Source of the DNA: Sphingomonadaceae bacterium
GTDB taxonomy: Bacteria; Pseudomonadota; Alphaproteobacteria; Sphingomonadales; Sphingomonadaceae
NCBI GenBank assembly: GCA_947463325.1
Contig: CANHQT010000001.1
Location: 1-64,000, forward strand
DNA: 64,000 bases
Reading direction: 5' to 3'
Under the pieces are notes generated by a model. That model was not told the DNA's origin, did not search any database, and saw nothing but the letters and a program-made list of their open reading frames with translations. Positions 10,084-17,938 of the stretch are shown here, piece after piece (positions within the stretch are counted from its first letter, which is position 1; each line of letters opens with the position of its first letter). The translations under genes and the position numbers were made by a program.

Positions 10084-10593
10084 TTAGCGTCCGCCCGCGC
10101 CGCCACCACCAGCGCCGGGCGCGCCAACGGTTCCGATATTGCCGAACAGCTCCTCAAAGAAGCTGCGCTCGCGGCCCAATGTCGGTGTCTTGTCCGATTC
10201 AGGACTGATCCGCGCGACCGTTTCCAGACCTGTGCGATCGACCGAAACAACATTGCCGAGTGCGTCAAAGCGCACCCGGATCATCATCTGCTCCGTTGGG
10301 CGCGGCCGCGCAAAAGGCGGCGAGCGCATCGACCGGGACACATAATACCATTCGGTCGCCTGCTCGGGCGTGACGATCGCCCCGCGACCGTCCACCGTCC
10401 CGAACTGGCTGGCAAACGTCGGGCGTCCCAATGTGCGCTCCACCGATTCCCGATTGTCGATCCCTGCCGTCACCGAATCAAGCAGCACTTGATCAGCGAT
10501 ATAGCCTTCATGGCTGCGCAGCTGGGTGCAGCCGGCAGTGGCAATTGCGGCAGTACCCGCAAGGGCAAGAGCGGCGGCGCGGGTGAAGCGCAT
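10084..10593 (-). CDS. bamE: Outer membrane protein assembly factor BamE (SmpA/OmlA) lipoprotein
   Basis: BamE is a small lipoprotein of the BAM complex that inserts beta-barrel proteins into the outer membrane. The 169-residue protein starts with a lipoprotein signal peptide ending in a TAGC lipobox with Cys22. The SmpA/OmlA fold follows, including ESVERTLGRPTF and the strand around EWYYVSRS. The C-terminus is an Ala/Gly-rich tail, common in sphingomonads. The gene is divergent from the cytochrome bc1 chaperone gene, and its 3' end is 9 bases from maeB. The identification is good. Confidence 0.88.
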   Translation of the reverse strand: MRFTRAAALALAGTAAIATAGCTQLRSHEGYIADQVLLDSVTAGIDNRESVERTLGRPTFASQFGTVDGRGAIVTPEQATEWYYVSRSMRSPPFARPRPTEQMMIRVRFDALGNVVSVDRTGLETVARISPESDKTPTLGRERSFFEELFGNIGTVGAPGAGGGGAGGR

Positions 10594-10614
10594 TGGATAG
10601 CATTCCCTTTATCG

Positions 10615-10631
10615 GGCGGCGCAATGCCGCC
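10615..10631. other. Inverted repeat in bamE leader
   Basis: GGCGGC and GCCGCC form 6-base arms around a 5-base loop, in the 145-base divergent region between bamE and the chaperone gene. The repeat is 22 bases upstream of the bamE start. It could be a leader hairpin or an operator. In DNA this GC-rich, short arms of this kind also arise by chance. Confidence 0.3.
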
Positions 10632-10738
10632 AAGGGCCGCAGTCTTAGGGCAAGCGGGCGAGGCTGCACAAGGGCCGGTAGCGGGATTGTGCCGCTCAGA
10701 CCTTTCCTGTTGTCGTTGCTGCCCCTATCTGCGCCGAC

Positions 10739-11263
10739 ATGAACCTCTTCCAGCGTCTGTTCGGGCCGAAGGCCGACCCCCGCGATCCCTATCGCCCGCT
10801 CTATGCTGCTACGGTCGCGCGGGCGCGCGCGCCTGTCTGGTATCTGGATGGTGTGCCAGACACACTCGATGGTCGGTTTGACATGCTCGCCGCACTGCTT
10901 TCGCTGGTCATGATCCGGCTTGAACGTGATGAGGAAGGGCGCCAGCCCTCGGTCCATCTTGCTGAATTGTTCGTCGATGACATGGACGGGCAGCTACGCC
11001 AGATCGGTATCGGCGACATGATTGTCGGCAAGCATATCGGCCGGATGATGGCAGCACTCGGCGGACGACTTGGTGCCTATCGCGAAGCGGGCAAGGATGT
11101 TGATGCAATACAGGCGGCGCTAATCCGAAACCTGTGGCAGGGCCAAGACCCGGGCGATTCTGCTGCAAAGGCGGCGGGCCGGATGTCGGCCTGGGCCGCT
11201 GCGCTCGACGCGGCCGGGACAGATGGGATCCTTGGTGGAACCCTGCCTGACCTTCCGCAATGA
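10739..11263 (+). CDS. Ubiquinol-cytochrome c chaperone family protein (CBP3-like)
   Basis: The 174-residue protein belongs to the Cbp3/UQCC1 family (ubiquinol-cytochrome C chaperone domain), whose members assist maturation of cytochrome b in respiratory complex III. Recognisable features are the start MNLFQRLFG, the segment DTLDGRFDMLAALLSLVMI, the acidic patch LAELFVDDMDGQLRQIGIGD and the following helix KHIGRMMAALGGRLGAY. Its stop overlaps the start of the downstream DUF177 gene (ATGA), so the pair forms one transcription unit. A chaperone role in this organism is inferred from the family. Confidence 0.85.
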   Translation: MNLFQRLFGPKADPRDPYRPLYAATVARARAPVWYLDGVPDTLDGRFDMLAALLSLVMIRLERDEEGRQPSVHLAELFVDDMDGQLRQIGIGDMIVGKHIGRMMAALGGRLGAYREAGKDVDAIQAALIRNLWQGQDPGDSAAKAAGRMSAWAAALDAAGTDGILGGTLPDLPQ

Positions 11264-11793
11264 CCGAATTCGCACGCGCCATGACGCTGGCCGAGGCCAA
11301 GCGTCAAACAAGCCCCCTCCTGCTGATCGCCGACGAAGCCGAACGCACAGCGCTTGCAACGCGCTTTGCCCTTCCGGCGATCGACAGGCTCGAAGCGCGC
11401 ATCGAAATCGCTGTGGATGGGGAACGGATTCGCTTGACCGGTGAAGTCAGTGGCAACGCCGTCCAGTCCTGTGTCGCGACCGGCAAACCCGTGCCCGCAC
11501 AGGTCCGCGCGCCGCTGGACATCACCTTGGTTCCAGAAGGTCAGGCAGGCGATACGGAAGAGATTGAACTGGGCAGCGCTGATCTCGACGTGGAGACCTA
11601 TCCAGCCGGCGGCCGCTTCGATCCGGCAGAAATCGTTGCCGAGACCTTCGCGCTCGCTCTCGACCCTTGGCCGCGCAGCGACGACGCAGAGGCGTTCCTG
11701 AAAGCCAAGGGCGTCCTCAGTGAAGAAGAAGCAGGCAGCTTCGGCGCCCTGGCCGGCTTGCGCGAGCGCCTAAGCAAGCAACAGCCTGAATAG
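11260..11793 (+). CDS. DUF177/YceD family protein
   Basis: The 177-residue acidic protein matches the YceD/DUF177 family. In many bacteria this family precedes rpmF and is linked to rRNA processing or ribosome assembly. Family-like parts are the beta-rich section IRLTGEVSGNAVQSCVATG, where the usual CxxC is reduced to a single Cys, the acidic stretch around EEIELGSADLDVETY and the helical end DPAEIVAETFALALDPWPR. It overlaps the upstream chaperone gene by four bases. No rpmF follows, since the next gene is ssb on the other strand. Its biochemical role is unknown. Confidence 0.8.
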   Translation: MTEFARAMTLAEAKRQTSPLLLIADEAERTALATRFALPAIDRLEARIEIAVDGERIRLTGEVSGNAVQSCVATGKPVPAQVRAPLDITLVPEGQAGDTEEIELGSADLDVETYPAGGRFDPAEIVAETFALALDPWPRSDDAEAFLKAKGVLSEEEAGSFGALAGLRERLSKQQPE

Positions 11794-11818
11794 GCAATCA
11801 CTCCCGCCCGACGCCCAA

Positions 11819-11841
11819 CCGCAGAGAGGCTTCAGCTGCGG
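11819..11841. terminator. Possible bidirectional hairpin between DUF177 gene and ssb
   Basis: CCGCAG and CTGCGG form 6-base arms around an 11-base loop, in the 67-base gap between convergent genes. There is no clear T-run on either side, so an intrinsic terminator is possible but weak. Confidence 0.3.
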
Positions 11842-11860
11842 TCAGCGCCTACGCCGATTC

Positions 11861-12385
11861 TCAGAAAGGCACTTCGTCGTCGAGATCGTCAGCGAAAGGC
11901 GATCCGCCGCCTGAACGGGCGCTTCCACCCGCACCGCCGCCGAAGTCATTACCGCCGCCCCAGTCAGATCCGCCAGCGCCGCCGCCATAGCTGTCGCCCG
12001 AGGAGCGACCAGCGCCACCCGAACCGCCGCCTTGCGCGCCGTCCAGCATGGTCAGGACGCCGCCCATACCGCCGACACTGACCTCGGTGGTGTAACGGTC
12101 ATTGCCGTCACGATCCTGCCATTTGCGGGTCCGCAGCTGGCCTTCGATATATATTTTGCTGCCCTTGCGCAGATAGCGTTCAACCACGCCGACCAGCCCT
12201 TCGGACTGGATGACAACATTGTGCCATTCGGTGCGCTCTTTGCGCTCGCCGGTGGCGCGGTCCTTCCAGTTTTCGGACGTGGCGATGCGCAGGTTCGCAA
12301 TCTTGCCGCCGTTCTGAAAGCCCTTCACTTCAGGATCGGCCCCCAGATTGCCGATCAGGATGACCTTGTTGACGCTGCCTGCCAT
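11861..12385 (-). CDS. ssb: Single-stranded DNA-binding protein
   Basis: SSB coats single-stranded DNA in replication, recombination and repair. The 174-residue protein has an N-terminal OB fold over about residues 1-112, with [26 protein letters not shown] and the strand [14 protein letters not shown] low-complexity Gly/Ser linker follows, and the acidic tip DDEVPF is the docking site for partner proteins. Length and layout are standard. The start lies 9 bases downstream of a tiny hydrophobic ORF and 130 bases after the COQ9 gene on the same strand. Confidence 0.97.
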   Translation of the reverse strand: MAGSVNKVILIGNLGADPEVKGFQNGGKIANLRIATSENWKDRATGERKERTEWHNVVIQSEGLVGVVERYLRKGSKIYIEGQLRTRKWQDRDGNDRYTTEVSVGGMGGVLTMLDGAQGGGSGGAGRSSGDSYGGGAGGSDWGGGNDFGGGAGGSARSGGGSPFADDLDDEVPF

Positions 12386-12394
12386 TGAAAAACC

Positions 12395-12475
12395 CTATCC
12401 CAGTCCGAATGCGACCGCGACCCAATAGGTCGCCCCAGCCGCGACATAGGCGAGCGCGAACAGATAGCCAACCAT
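12395..12475 (-). CDS. Possible 26-residue single-span membrane microprotein
   Basis: A short open frame starts at ATG 12475 and ends at 12395. It encodes an almost wholly hydrophobic peptide that begins MVGYLFALAYVAAG and ends in AFGLG. It fills the gap between the COQ9 gene and ssb on the same strand. No ribosome-binding site is visible, and no in-frame start exists further upstream even though the frame stays open with a plausible RCRWPAF stretch. It may be a real small membrane protein with a mis-placed start, or chance. No function can be assigned. Confidence 0.3.
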   Translation of the reverse strand: MVGYLFALAYVAAGATYWVAVAFGLG

Positions 12476-12515
12476 GAAGGCAGGCCAGCGGCATCGCGCG
12501 GCATTGCTGCAACGG

Positions 12516-13202
12516 TCAGTTGGTCGGGTAGCGCAACCGTCCGATAAAGCGTGACAGGCTCGGGCGATGATCACCCCGCCCCTTCAGGCCCGCCTTCCAC
12601 TTTTCGAACCGCATCACGCCGTCGATTCGCCGCGCGAGGAACGCGCGGGTGTCGGCATGATCCTCACTCTCGTCATCAAGGAACACCGCCATGGTCGATC
12701 CATAAACGGCAGAAAGCGTCATGCGCTTGCTATAGTGGTTGAAATCTGTCGCCGTGTCCCCGGCAAGCCGCCACATGGCATCGGCGGCACGCCAGCCGAG
12801 CTTCGCGGCGCGTGGCAGGTTCTGCGGCATAGCGAGAATGGCGAGCGCCCGACGCAGCGACTCACGGTCGGGCGCGATGATGTCTAGCCTCGCCTCGACC
12901 AGCGCGGTGATGCGCTCGCGAATCTTCATTGCCCCCAGCTGCTCAGGCGGCAATCGACTGGCCATTTCGGCGTCGATATGCGCGAACCAGGTGTCGATCA
13001 TCTCGACCGCGCCACCCGTAAAGGCGAGTCGCGCAAGATCGGCATCAATGCCCTCTGCCTCAGCCGCCATGCGCACTGCAGCCTCGCCCCAGCCATCGAA
13101 CGCAGCATTGGCCGCAACATCGGCAATCAACGCGGCGCGGATTTCGTCCAGAGTGGGGTCCAGGGGGAGAGTTTCGGCCATGGTCGCAATATAGGATGTC
13201 AT
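12516..13202 (-). CDS. COQ9 family protein (ubiquinone biosynthesis)
   Basis: COQ9 proteins are lipid-binding members of a TetR-like fold that assist ubiquinone ring hydroxylation. The 228-residue protein contains the family C-terminal region, including GWRAADAMWRLAGDTATDFN and YSKRMTLSAVYGSTMAVFL, both typical of COQ9. ATG 13202 shares one base with the upstream transporter stop (TGATG). An internal ATG at 13181 (MAETLPLDPT) is an equally reasonable start. Coupling to a drug/metabolite transporter is probably incidental. The identification is good by motif; function here is inferred. Confidence 0.85.
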   Translation of the reverse strand: MTSYIATMAETLPLDPTLDEIRAALIADVAANAAFDGWGEAAVRMAAEAEGIDADLARLAFTGGAVEMIDTWFAHIDAEMASRLPPEQLGAMKIRERITALVEARLDIIAPDRESLRRALAILAMPQNLPRAAKLGWRAADAMWRLAGDTATDFNHYSKRMTLSAVYGSTMAVFLDDESEDHADTRAFLARRIDGVMRFEKWKAGLKGRGDHRPSLSRFIGRLRYPTN

Positions 13203-14128
13203 CACGCGCTTGTCGAAGGCTTGGCGCGCGATGGCAAACGCACCAGCACCAGCGCCGCAGCCAGCATCACGCCGCCGGTGAGGTCAAGGGCAGTCAGTCG
13301 CTCATCATAGACCAGCCAGCCAATCATCGCCGCGAGCGCGGGCTGGGTGAGCAGGGTCAGCCCGACAACCAGTGCCGAGAAATGCGGCAGCGCATAAATG
13401 ATCAATCCCTGCCCGATGAGCTGGCTGGTGAATGCGAGCGCAACGACCGGCCCCCAATTGCCCGGCATGATCTGTTCACCCAGCGCCAGCGCAAACAGCA
13501 GCAACGGGATCACGCCGGCCGCCGTCGACAAAGCCAGCGTCGGCCAGCTCGCCAGCACGCCCCGAGCGCGCTGCATCGACAGCATGTAGCCCGCATAGAG
13601 CACCCCCGCGAGCAGGCAGAGAAGATCGCCGATGAGCCGCGCTTCGCCCTGCTCGCCGCTCGATCGCAGCAGGAGTAGCGCGCCGGCAAAGGCGAGCAGC
13701 AGGGCCAGAGCCTCCGCTCCGCTGGGCAATCGGCGGGCAATAACCAGCGTGACCGCCGCCATGATCAGGCTGGCGGCATTCCCGAACAGCGTCGCATTGG
13801 CCATTTTCGTCATGCCGATACCGATGTGCCACGCAGCCAGGTCCGCGGCGAAAAATGTCCCGCCGGCAATCGCCAACCAGAGCGCGCCGGGCTGGCCGCG
13901 CAATCCAGCAAAGCCGCCCTGCCGCATCGCCAACAGCATCAGAAAGGGGAGCGCCAGCGCGAGCCGCCAGAATCCTGCAGCGACCGGCCCCACATCGGCA
14001 AGGCGGACGAAAAGCGGGCCACTCGCCAGCGCGGCATTACCGGCAATCAGTGCGACAAAGGCCCAGGTCAGCGACACCTTGGCCCCTGACAAGTTTTCCT
14101 TCGCAACCGAATCTGTTGCATCGCCCAT
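13202..14128 (-). CDS. EamA/DMT-superfamily transporter
   Basis: The 308-residue inner-membrane protein has about ten hydrophobic segments in two repeated halves, the pattern of the drug/metabolite transporter (EamA/RhaT) family. Family-like features include the first helix ALIAGNAALASGPLFVRLAD, the helix-loop around AADLAAWHIGIGMTKMANAT and a late helix ending in TLLTQPALAAMIGWLVYDE. The substrate cannot be read from sequence; many relatives export amino acids or nucleobases. The gene overlaps COQ9 by one base and is divergent from the alkene reductase, 48 bases away. Confidence 0.88.
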   Translation of the reverse strand: MGDATDSVAKENLSGAKVSLTWAFVALIAGNAALASGPLFVRLADVGPVAAGFWRLALALPFLMLLAMRQGGFAGLRGQPGALWLAIAGGTFFAADLAAWHIGIGMTKMANATLFGNAASLIMAAVTLVIARRLPSGAEALALLLAFAGALLLLRSSGEQGEARLIGDLLCLLAGVLYAGYMLSMQRARGVLASWPTLALSTAAGVIPLLLFALALGEQIMPGNWGPVVALAFTSQLIGQGLIIYALPHFSALVVGLTLLTQPALAAMIGWLVYDERLTALDLTGGVMLAAALVLVRLPSRAKPSTSA

Positions 14129-14176
14129 GGGTGCGCCCTAGCTGGTTCATTCCAGAGCACAAGGAGAAGCCGTTCC

Positions 14177-15271
14177 ATGGCCAGCCTGTTCGATCCTATT
14201 CAGCTCGGCGATATCGCCGCCCCCAATCGCATCCTGATGGCGCCGCTGACACGCGGCCGCAGCGTCGACGGTCATGTGCCAATCACCGGGCTCAAGGCGG
14301 ATTACTATGCGCAGCGGGCAAGCGCCGGCCTGATCATTGCCGAAGCGACAGGCATCAGCCAGGAAGGGCTGGGTTGGCCATCCGCGCCGGGCATCTGGAG
14401 CGAGGCGCAGGTCGAAGCGTGGAAGCCTGTGACCGCAGCCGTGCATGACGCCGGTGGCCGTATCATCCTCCAGCTCTGGCACATGGGCCGCCTCGTCCAC
14501 CCCGATTTCCTTGGCGGTGAACCGCCGGTGTCCTCCTCGGCCACGACCGCGCCGGGCTTTGCCCACACCGCGAGCGGCAAGAAGCCCTATGAGCAGGCCC
14601 GCGCCCTGCGGCTCGACGAAATCCCGCGCATCATCGAAACCTATGCCAAGGCGGCGCGCAATGCGATCACCGCCGGGTTCGACGGGGTGCAGCTGCACGC
14701 CGCAAACGGCTATCTCATCGACCAGTTCCTGCGCGACAATGCCAATCTGCGCGACGATGATTATGGCGGGCCGATCGCCAACCGAATCCGGTTGCTTGAT
14801 GAGGTGACCGGCGCGATTGTTGCAGAAGTCGGGGCAGGCCGCACCTCGGTTCGCCTGTCACCCAATGGCGAAACGCAAGGATGCAATGATAGCGATCCGG
14901 TGGCGCTGTTCACCGCCGCTGCCGCTGCGCTTCAGCGTCACGACATCGCCTTCTTGGAACTGCGCGAGCAGAAGGAGTTCGGCGATTTCGGCAAGACGGA
15001 CGTGCCGCGCATCAGCCCCGAAATCCGAAAGATCTTCACCAATCCGCTGGTGCTCAACCAGGAATATCGTCTTGCCAGCGCGAGCGAAGATGTGAGCTCT
15101 GGCCTTGCCGACGCGATCAGCTTTGGACGTCCTTACATCTCCAATCCGGATCTGGTTGAACGGCTACGCGTGGATGCTGAACTGACACCCGACAATTACC
15201 GCACATGGTACAGCGCGGGCGCAGAAGGCTACACTGACTATCCGACGCTGGCCGGGGCCGAAGCAGCCTGA
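14177..15271 (+). CDS. FMN-linked alkene reductase (Old Yellow Enzyme family, NemA-like)
   Basis: The 364-residue TIM-barrel flavoenzyme would reduce activated C=C bonds, such as those of 2-enals, N-ethylmaleimide or nitro compounds, with NAD(P)H. Visible OYE features are the start FDPIQLGDIAAPNRI, the segment ILQLWHMGRLVHPDF and the substrate-binding HAANGYLIDQFLRD, followed by the invariant DDDYGG. The C-terminal strand ISFGRPYISNPDLVERL binds phosphate. AAGGAG precedes the ATG. The last 34 bases overlap the convergent GNAT gene. The physiological substrate is unknown. Confidence 0.92.
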   Translation: MASLFDPIQLGDIAAPNRILMAPLTRGRSVDGHVPITGLKADYYAQRASAGLIIAEATGISQEGLGWPSAPGIWSEAQVEAWKPVTAAVHDAGGRIILQLWHMGRLVHPDFLGGEPPVSSSATTAPGFAHTASGKKPYEQARALRLDEIPRIIETYAKAARNAITAGFDGVQLHAANGYLIDQFLRDNANLRDDDYGGPIANRIRLLDEVTGAIVAEVGAGRTSVRLSPNGETQGCNDSDPVALFTAAAAALQRHDIAFLELREQKEFGDFGKTDVPRISPEIRKIFTNPLVLNQEYRLASASEDVSSGLADAISFGRPYISNPDLVERLRVDAELTPDNYRTWYSAGAEGYTDYPTLAGAEAA

Positions 15272-15810
15272 GCTGCACGGCGGGTGCGCCAGTCCGCTGC
15301 GGACTGGCCCCAGTTATCGACCGGAAATTCGTGATAGGGTGGCGGCAGCCGCGTCGTACCACGATTGACGGAGCCGAGCCGCTTGGCGAGCGCGATCGAG
15401 CGGCGATTGTCCGGCGCGATAGCGTGGCAGATGTCGCTCCACCCGAGCACGTCGACACAATAGTCCATGGCCGCGATTGTCGCCTCATAGGCATAGCCCT
15501 TGCCCGCAAAGGCCGGGTGCACCCCCCATCCAACTTCAGTCCCTGGCCAGCCTTCAGGCTGCCAGGGGCCGAGCCTGCCGACCCATCGGCCAGTGGCGCG
15601 CTCGATCACCGAGAACATGGAATAGCCGCGGATCGCCCAGGCCCCGCGCAGCTCGCACAGCCCGCGCCACACTTCGGAGCGTGTCTTCACACCGCCGAGA
15701 TGGCGCATCGTTTCCTCATCGGCGGCGAATTCGGCAAAACCGTCGAGATCCTCCGCCATCGGCACGCGCAGCATCAGCCGCTCGGTGAACAGCACCGGCC
15801 CGTCGATCAT
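15238..15810 (-). CDS. GNAT family N-acetyltransferase (RimJ/RimL type)
   Basis: The 190-residue protein has the acetyltransferase layout of RimJ/RimL-like enzymes. It starts with LFTERLMLRVPMAEDLDGF, includes the beta strand GRWVGRLGPWQPEGWPG, then EVGWGVHPAFAGKGYAYEA, which holds the acetyl-CoA pyrophosphate loop, and a final CHAIAPDNRRSIALAKRLG helix. ATG 15810 was chosen because it gives the family N-terminus and overlaps the upstream membrane-protein stop (ATGA); the open frame extends much further upstream without similarity. It is the last gene of the riboflavin operon and overlaps the alkene reductase tail on the other strand. The substrate is unknown. Confidence 0.85.
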   Translation of the reverse strand: MIDGPVLFTERLMLRVPMAEDLDGFAEFAADEETMRHLGGVKTRSEVWRGLCELRGAWAIRGYSMFSVIERATGRWVGRLGPWQPEGWPGTEVGWGVHPAFAGKGYAYEATIAAMDYCVDVLGWSDICHAIAPDNRRSIALAKRLGSVNRGTTRLPPPYHEFPVDNWGQSAADWRTRRAAQAASAPASVG

Positions 15811-16184
15811 CGCAATCCCTCCCGCTGCTGAGGCAGCGTGATGGTCAATATCATCCCCGCGATCGAGACCGCAAAGGCAAGGCCGACAAGCCACGTCAGC
15901 AGGACGAGATCGAAATTGCCCGCGTTGGTGCGCGCAGGCTCGAACAGCTTGCCGAAGAAACTTCCGTAGAGCATCCCGGCATTGACGCCCCAGCCTGCAG
16001 CAAAAAAGGCGCGACGGGCGAGCGTGTCGCGCGCCATCGCCCATGCCCCGGCGAGCAGCATCGCACCCATGATCTGGTCATCCAGCCAGGCATAGGCCGG
16101 CCTTCCCGCGCCCCAGCTTCGCCACGCCTCCCCCACCATCAGCGACAGGGCAAGCAGCACGGCGAGGAGGCGCAGGCGTTTCAC
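15807..16184 (-). CDS. Small four-span membrane protein in the riboflavin operon
   Basis: The 125-residue protein has four hydrophobic stretches, at about residues 4-20, 38-52, 58-76 and 92-116. It is basic at the N-terminus and has a short charged tail. Its start overlaps the ribH stop by four bases and its stop overlaps the GNAT start, so it is embedded in the rib transcript. I do not recognise the family. The position raises the idea of a link to flavin or riboflavin transport, but it could equally be a passenger. Confidence 0.7.
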   Translation of the reverse strand: MKRLRLLAVLLALSLMVGEAWRSWGAGRPAYAWLDDQIMGAMLLAGAWAMARDTLARRAFFAAGWGVNAGMLYGSFFGKLFEPARTNAGNFDLVLLTWLVGLAFAVSIAGMILTITLPQQREGLR

Positions 16185-16603
16185 CCGCCAAACCGTTTCT
16201 TCAGCGCCAGCATCGCCAGCGCCGCTTCGGCCGCGCCGCCGCCCTTGTCGAGTTGGGCCGGGTCCGCCCGGCGGATGGCTTGCGCCTCATTTTCGGTGGT
16301 GAGGATGCCGTTGCCGATGGCGAGCCCGTCCATGGTCAGCGCCATGATGCCGCGCGCGCTTTCGCCTGCGACAATCTCGAAATGATAGGTTTCGCCGCGA
16401 ATGACGACGCCGATGGCGACATAGGCATCATAGCCGCCTGCCTGATCGGCGAGCGCGATGGTTCCCGGCACCTCGAGCGCGCCGGGCACAGTCACGGTCT
16501 CGTGGCTATGTCCTGCCGCCTCGATCGCGGCGCGCGCACCGGCCAGCAGCATGTCGTTCAAATGCTCGTAGAAGCGCGCCTCAACGATGAGGATATGGGC
16601 CAT
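16181..16603 (-). CDS. ribH: 6,7-dimethyl-8-ribityllumazine synthase
   Basis: RibH condenses 5-amino-6-ribitylamino-uracil with 3,4-dihydroxy-2-butanone 4-phosphate to give the lumazine precursor of riboflavin. The 140-residue protein shows the family motifs [33 protein letters not shown] and the catalytic-loop region [20 protein letters not shown], followed by [16 protein letters not shown]. Length is typical for the icosahedral or pentameric enzyme. It begins in the last base of the ribBX stop (TGATG), so translation is coupled. Confidence 0.96.
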   Translation of the reverse strand: MAHILIVEARFYEHLNDMLLAGARAAIEAAGHSHETVTVPGALEVPGTIALADQAGGYDAYVAIGVVIRGETYHFEIVAGESARGIMALTMDGLAIGNGILTTENEAQAIRRADPAQLDKGGGAAEAALAMLALKKRFGG

Positions 16604-17883
16604 CAGTTCTGCTCCCCCGGAATGGCGCGTTCGCCGGTGACGCTGAGACCATAGCCTTCGAGTCCGACGATATTGCTGTGGCTAGACGTCAGCAATTCCA
16701 TGCGGTGCACGCCAAGGTCGGCAAGGATCTGCGCGCCGATGCCATAGGTGCGCAGGTCCATACCCGCCGGGCCGCCCGTGGGGGCTGGTTCATGTGATAG
16801 CGCGCCGGGAAGAGGCGGCATCAGAAGAACGATGAGGCCGCCGCCCGCTTCGCCGATCGCTTCCATTGACCGCTGCAGCCGGCGCTTGCGTGCGCCCGGT
16901 GCACCGAGCAGATCGTGGAATACCGACAGCGCATGCATGCGCACCAGCGTCACGCCCGCAGGGTCGACCGCCCCCTTTTGCAGGACCAGGCTGACGGAGC
17001 CGTCAGTCTTGTTGCGATAGGATTTGATCCGCCAGTCGCCGCCATAATCGCTGGTGAAGGGTTCGTCCGACACGCATTCGACCAGACTGTCGTTACGGTG
17101 GCGATAGGCAATGAGGTCGGCAATAGTGCCGATTTTGAGCCCGTGCCGCCGTGCGAAGGGGATGAGATCGTCCAGACGGGCCATCGTCCCGTCCTCGTTC
17201 ATGATTTCGCAGATCACGCCCGAAGGATTGAGGCCCGCGAGCCGTGCGATATCAACCGAGGCTTCGGTATGGCCCGCACGCACCAGCACCCCGCCATCGC
17301 GTGCGATCAGCGGAAAGACATGGCCGGGGGTAACGATATCCTCTCGCCCGCGGCTGGCATCGATCGCCACCGCAATGGTGCGCGCGCGGTCCGCCGCCGA
17401 AATGCCAGTGGTCACGCCTTCGCGCGCCTCGATCGAGACGGTGAAAGCAGTTTCGTGGCGTGTGCCGTTGTTGCGGCTCATCAGTTCGAGCCCGAGCGCC
17501 TCGACCCGCGAACGGGTCAGCGTCAAGCAGACAAGGCCGCGCCCGTGCGTCGCCATAAAATTGATGGCGGCAGGGGTCGCCATCTGTGCGGGGATGACGA
17601 GATCGCCCTCATTCTCGCGGTCCTCATCATCGACAAGGATGAACATGCGGCCGTTGCGCGCCTCGTCAATGATCTCCTCAGGGCTAGCCATCGGCGACCC
17701 ATCGGAGCCATAGGCCAGCCACTCCTCCAATTTGCGCAGCGTCTCTGTCGTCGGATTCCAATCCGCACTGTCGAGATCGCGCAGCGTGTTGGCATGGAGG
17801 CCTGCCGAACGGGCGAGGCCGGATTTGGTGACGCTGCCATCCTCGACGAGGATGCGGACGCGATCGATAACGGATGTGCTCAT
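16603..17883 (-). CDS. ribB: 3,4-dihydroxy-2-butanone 4-phosphate synthase with N-terminal HTH-like domain and degenerate GTP cyclohydrolase II domain (RibBX-like)
   Basis: The middle part, about residues 65-270, is a complete RibB that makes dihydroxybutanone phosphate from ribulose 5-phosphate. It contains [28 protein letters not shown] and [17 protein letters not shown]. The C-terminal part keeps the late GTP cyclohydrolase II fold ([26 protein letters not shown]) but reads [15 protein letters not shown] where active RibA has its zinc cysteines, so it should not hydrolyse GTP. This matches the RibBX type known in proteobacteria. The first 60 residues ([20 protein letters not shown], then [16 protein letters not shown]) look like an XRE-type helix-turn-helix. 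A perfect inverted repeat lies 12 bases upstream of the start. A separate ribA must exist elsewhere. Confidence 0.9.
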   Translation of the reverse strand: MSTSVIDRVRILVEDGSVTKSGLARSAGLHANTLRDLDSADWNPTTETLRKLEEWLAYGSDGSPMASPEEIIDEARNGRMFILVDDEDRENEGDLVIPAQMATPAAINFMATHGRGLVCLTLTRSRVEALGLELMSRNNGTRHETAFTVSIEAREGVTTGISAADRARTIAVAIDASRGREDIVTPGHVFPLIARDGGVLVRAGHTEASVDIARLAGLNPSGVICEIMNEDGTMARLDDLIPFARRHGLKIGTIADLIAYRHRNDSLVECVSDEPFTSDYGGDWRIKSYRNKTDGSVSLVLQKGAVDPAGVTLVRMHALSVFHDLLGAPGARKRRLQRSMEAIGEAGGGLIVLLMPPLPGALSHEPAPTGGPAGMDLRTYGIGAQILADLGVHRMELLTSSHSNIVGLEGYGLSVTGERAIPGEQN

Positions 17884-17894
17884 AGAGGCCCGGT

Positions 17895-17912
17895 ATCACA
17901 TCGAAATGTGAT
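17895..17912 (-). promoter_or_regulatory. Perfect inverted repeat upstream of ribBX, candidate operator
   Basis: On the minus strand the sequence is ATCACAT-TTCG-ATGTGAT, with 7-base arms, placed 12 bases before the ribBX start inside the 55-base ribE-ribBX gap. A further half-site, AATGTGA on the minus strand (17927-17933), lies just upstream. The arms are AT-rich for this genome. The downstream protein has its own helix-turn-helix-like domain, so autoregulation is an attractive but untested reading. Confidence 0.55.
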
Positions 17913-17938
17913 CGCCAATAGAGCAGTCACATTGCTGG

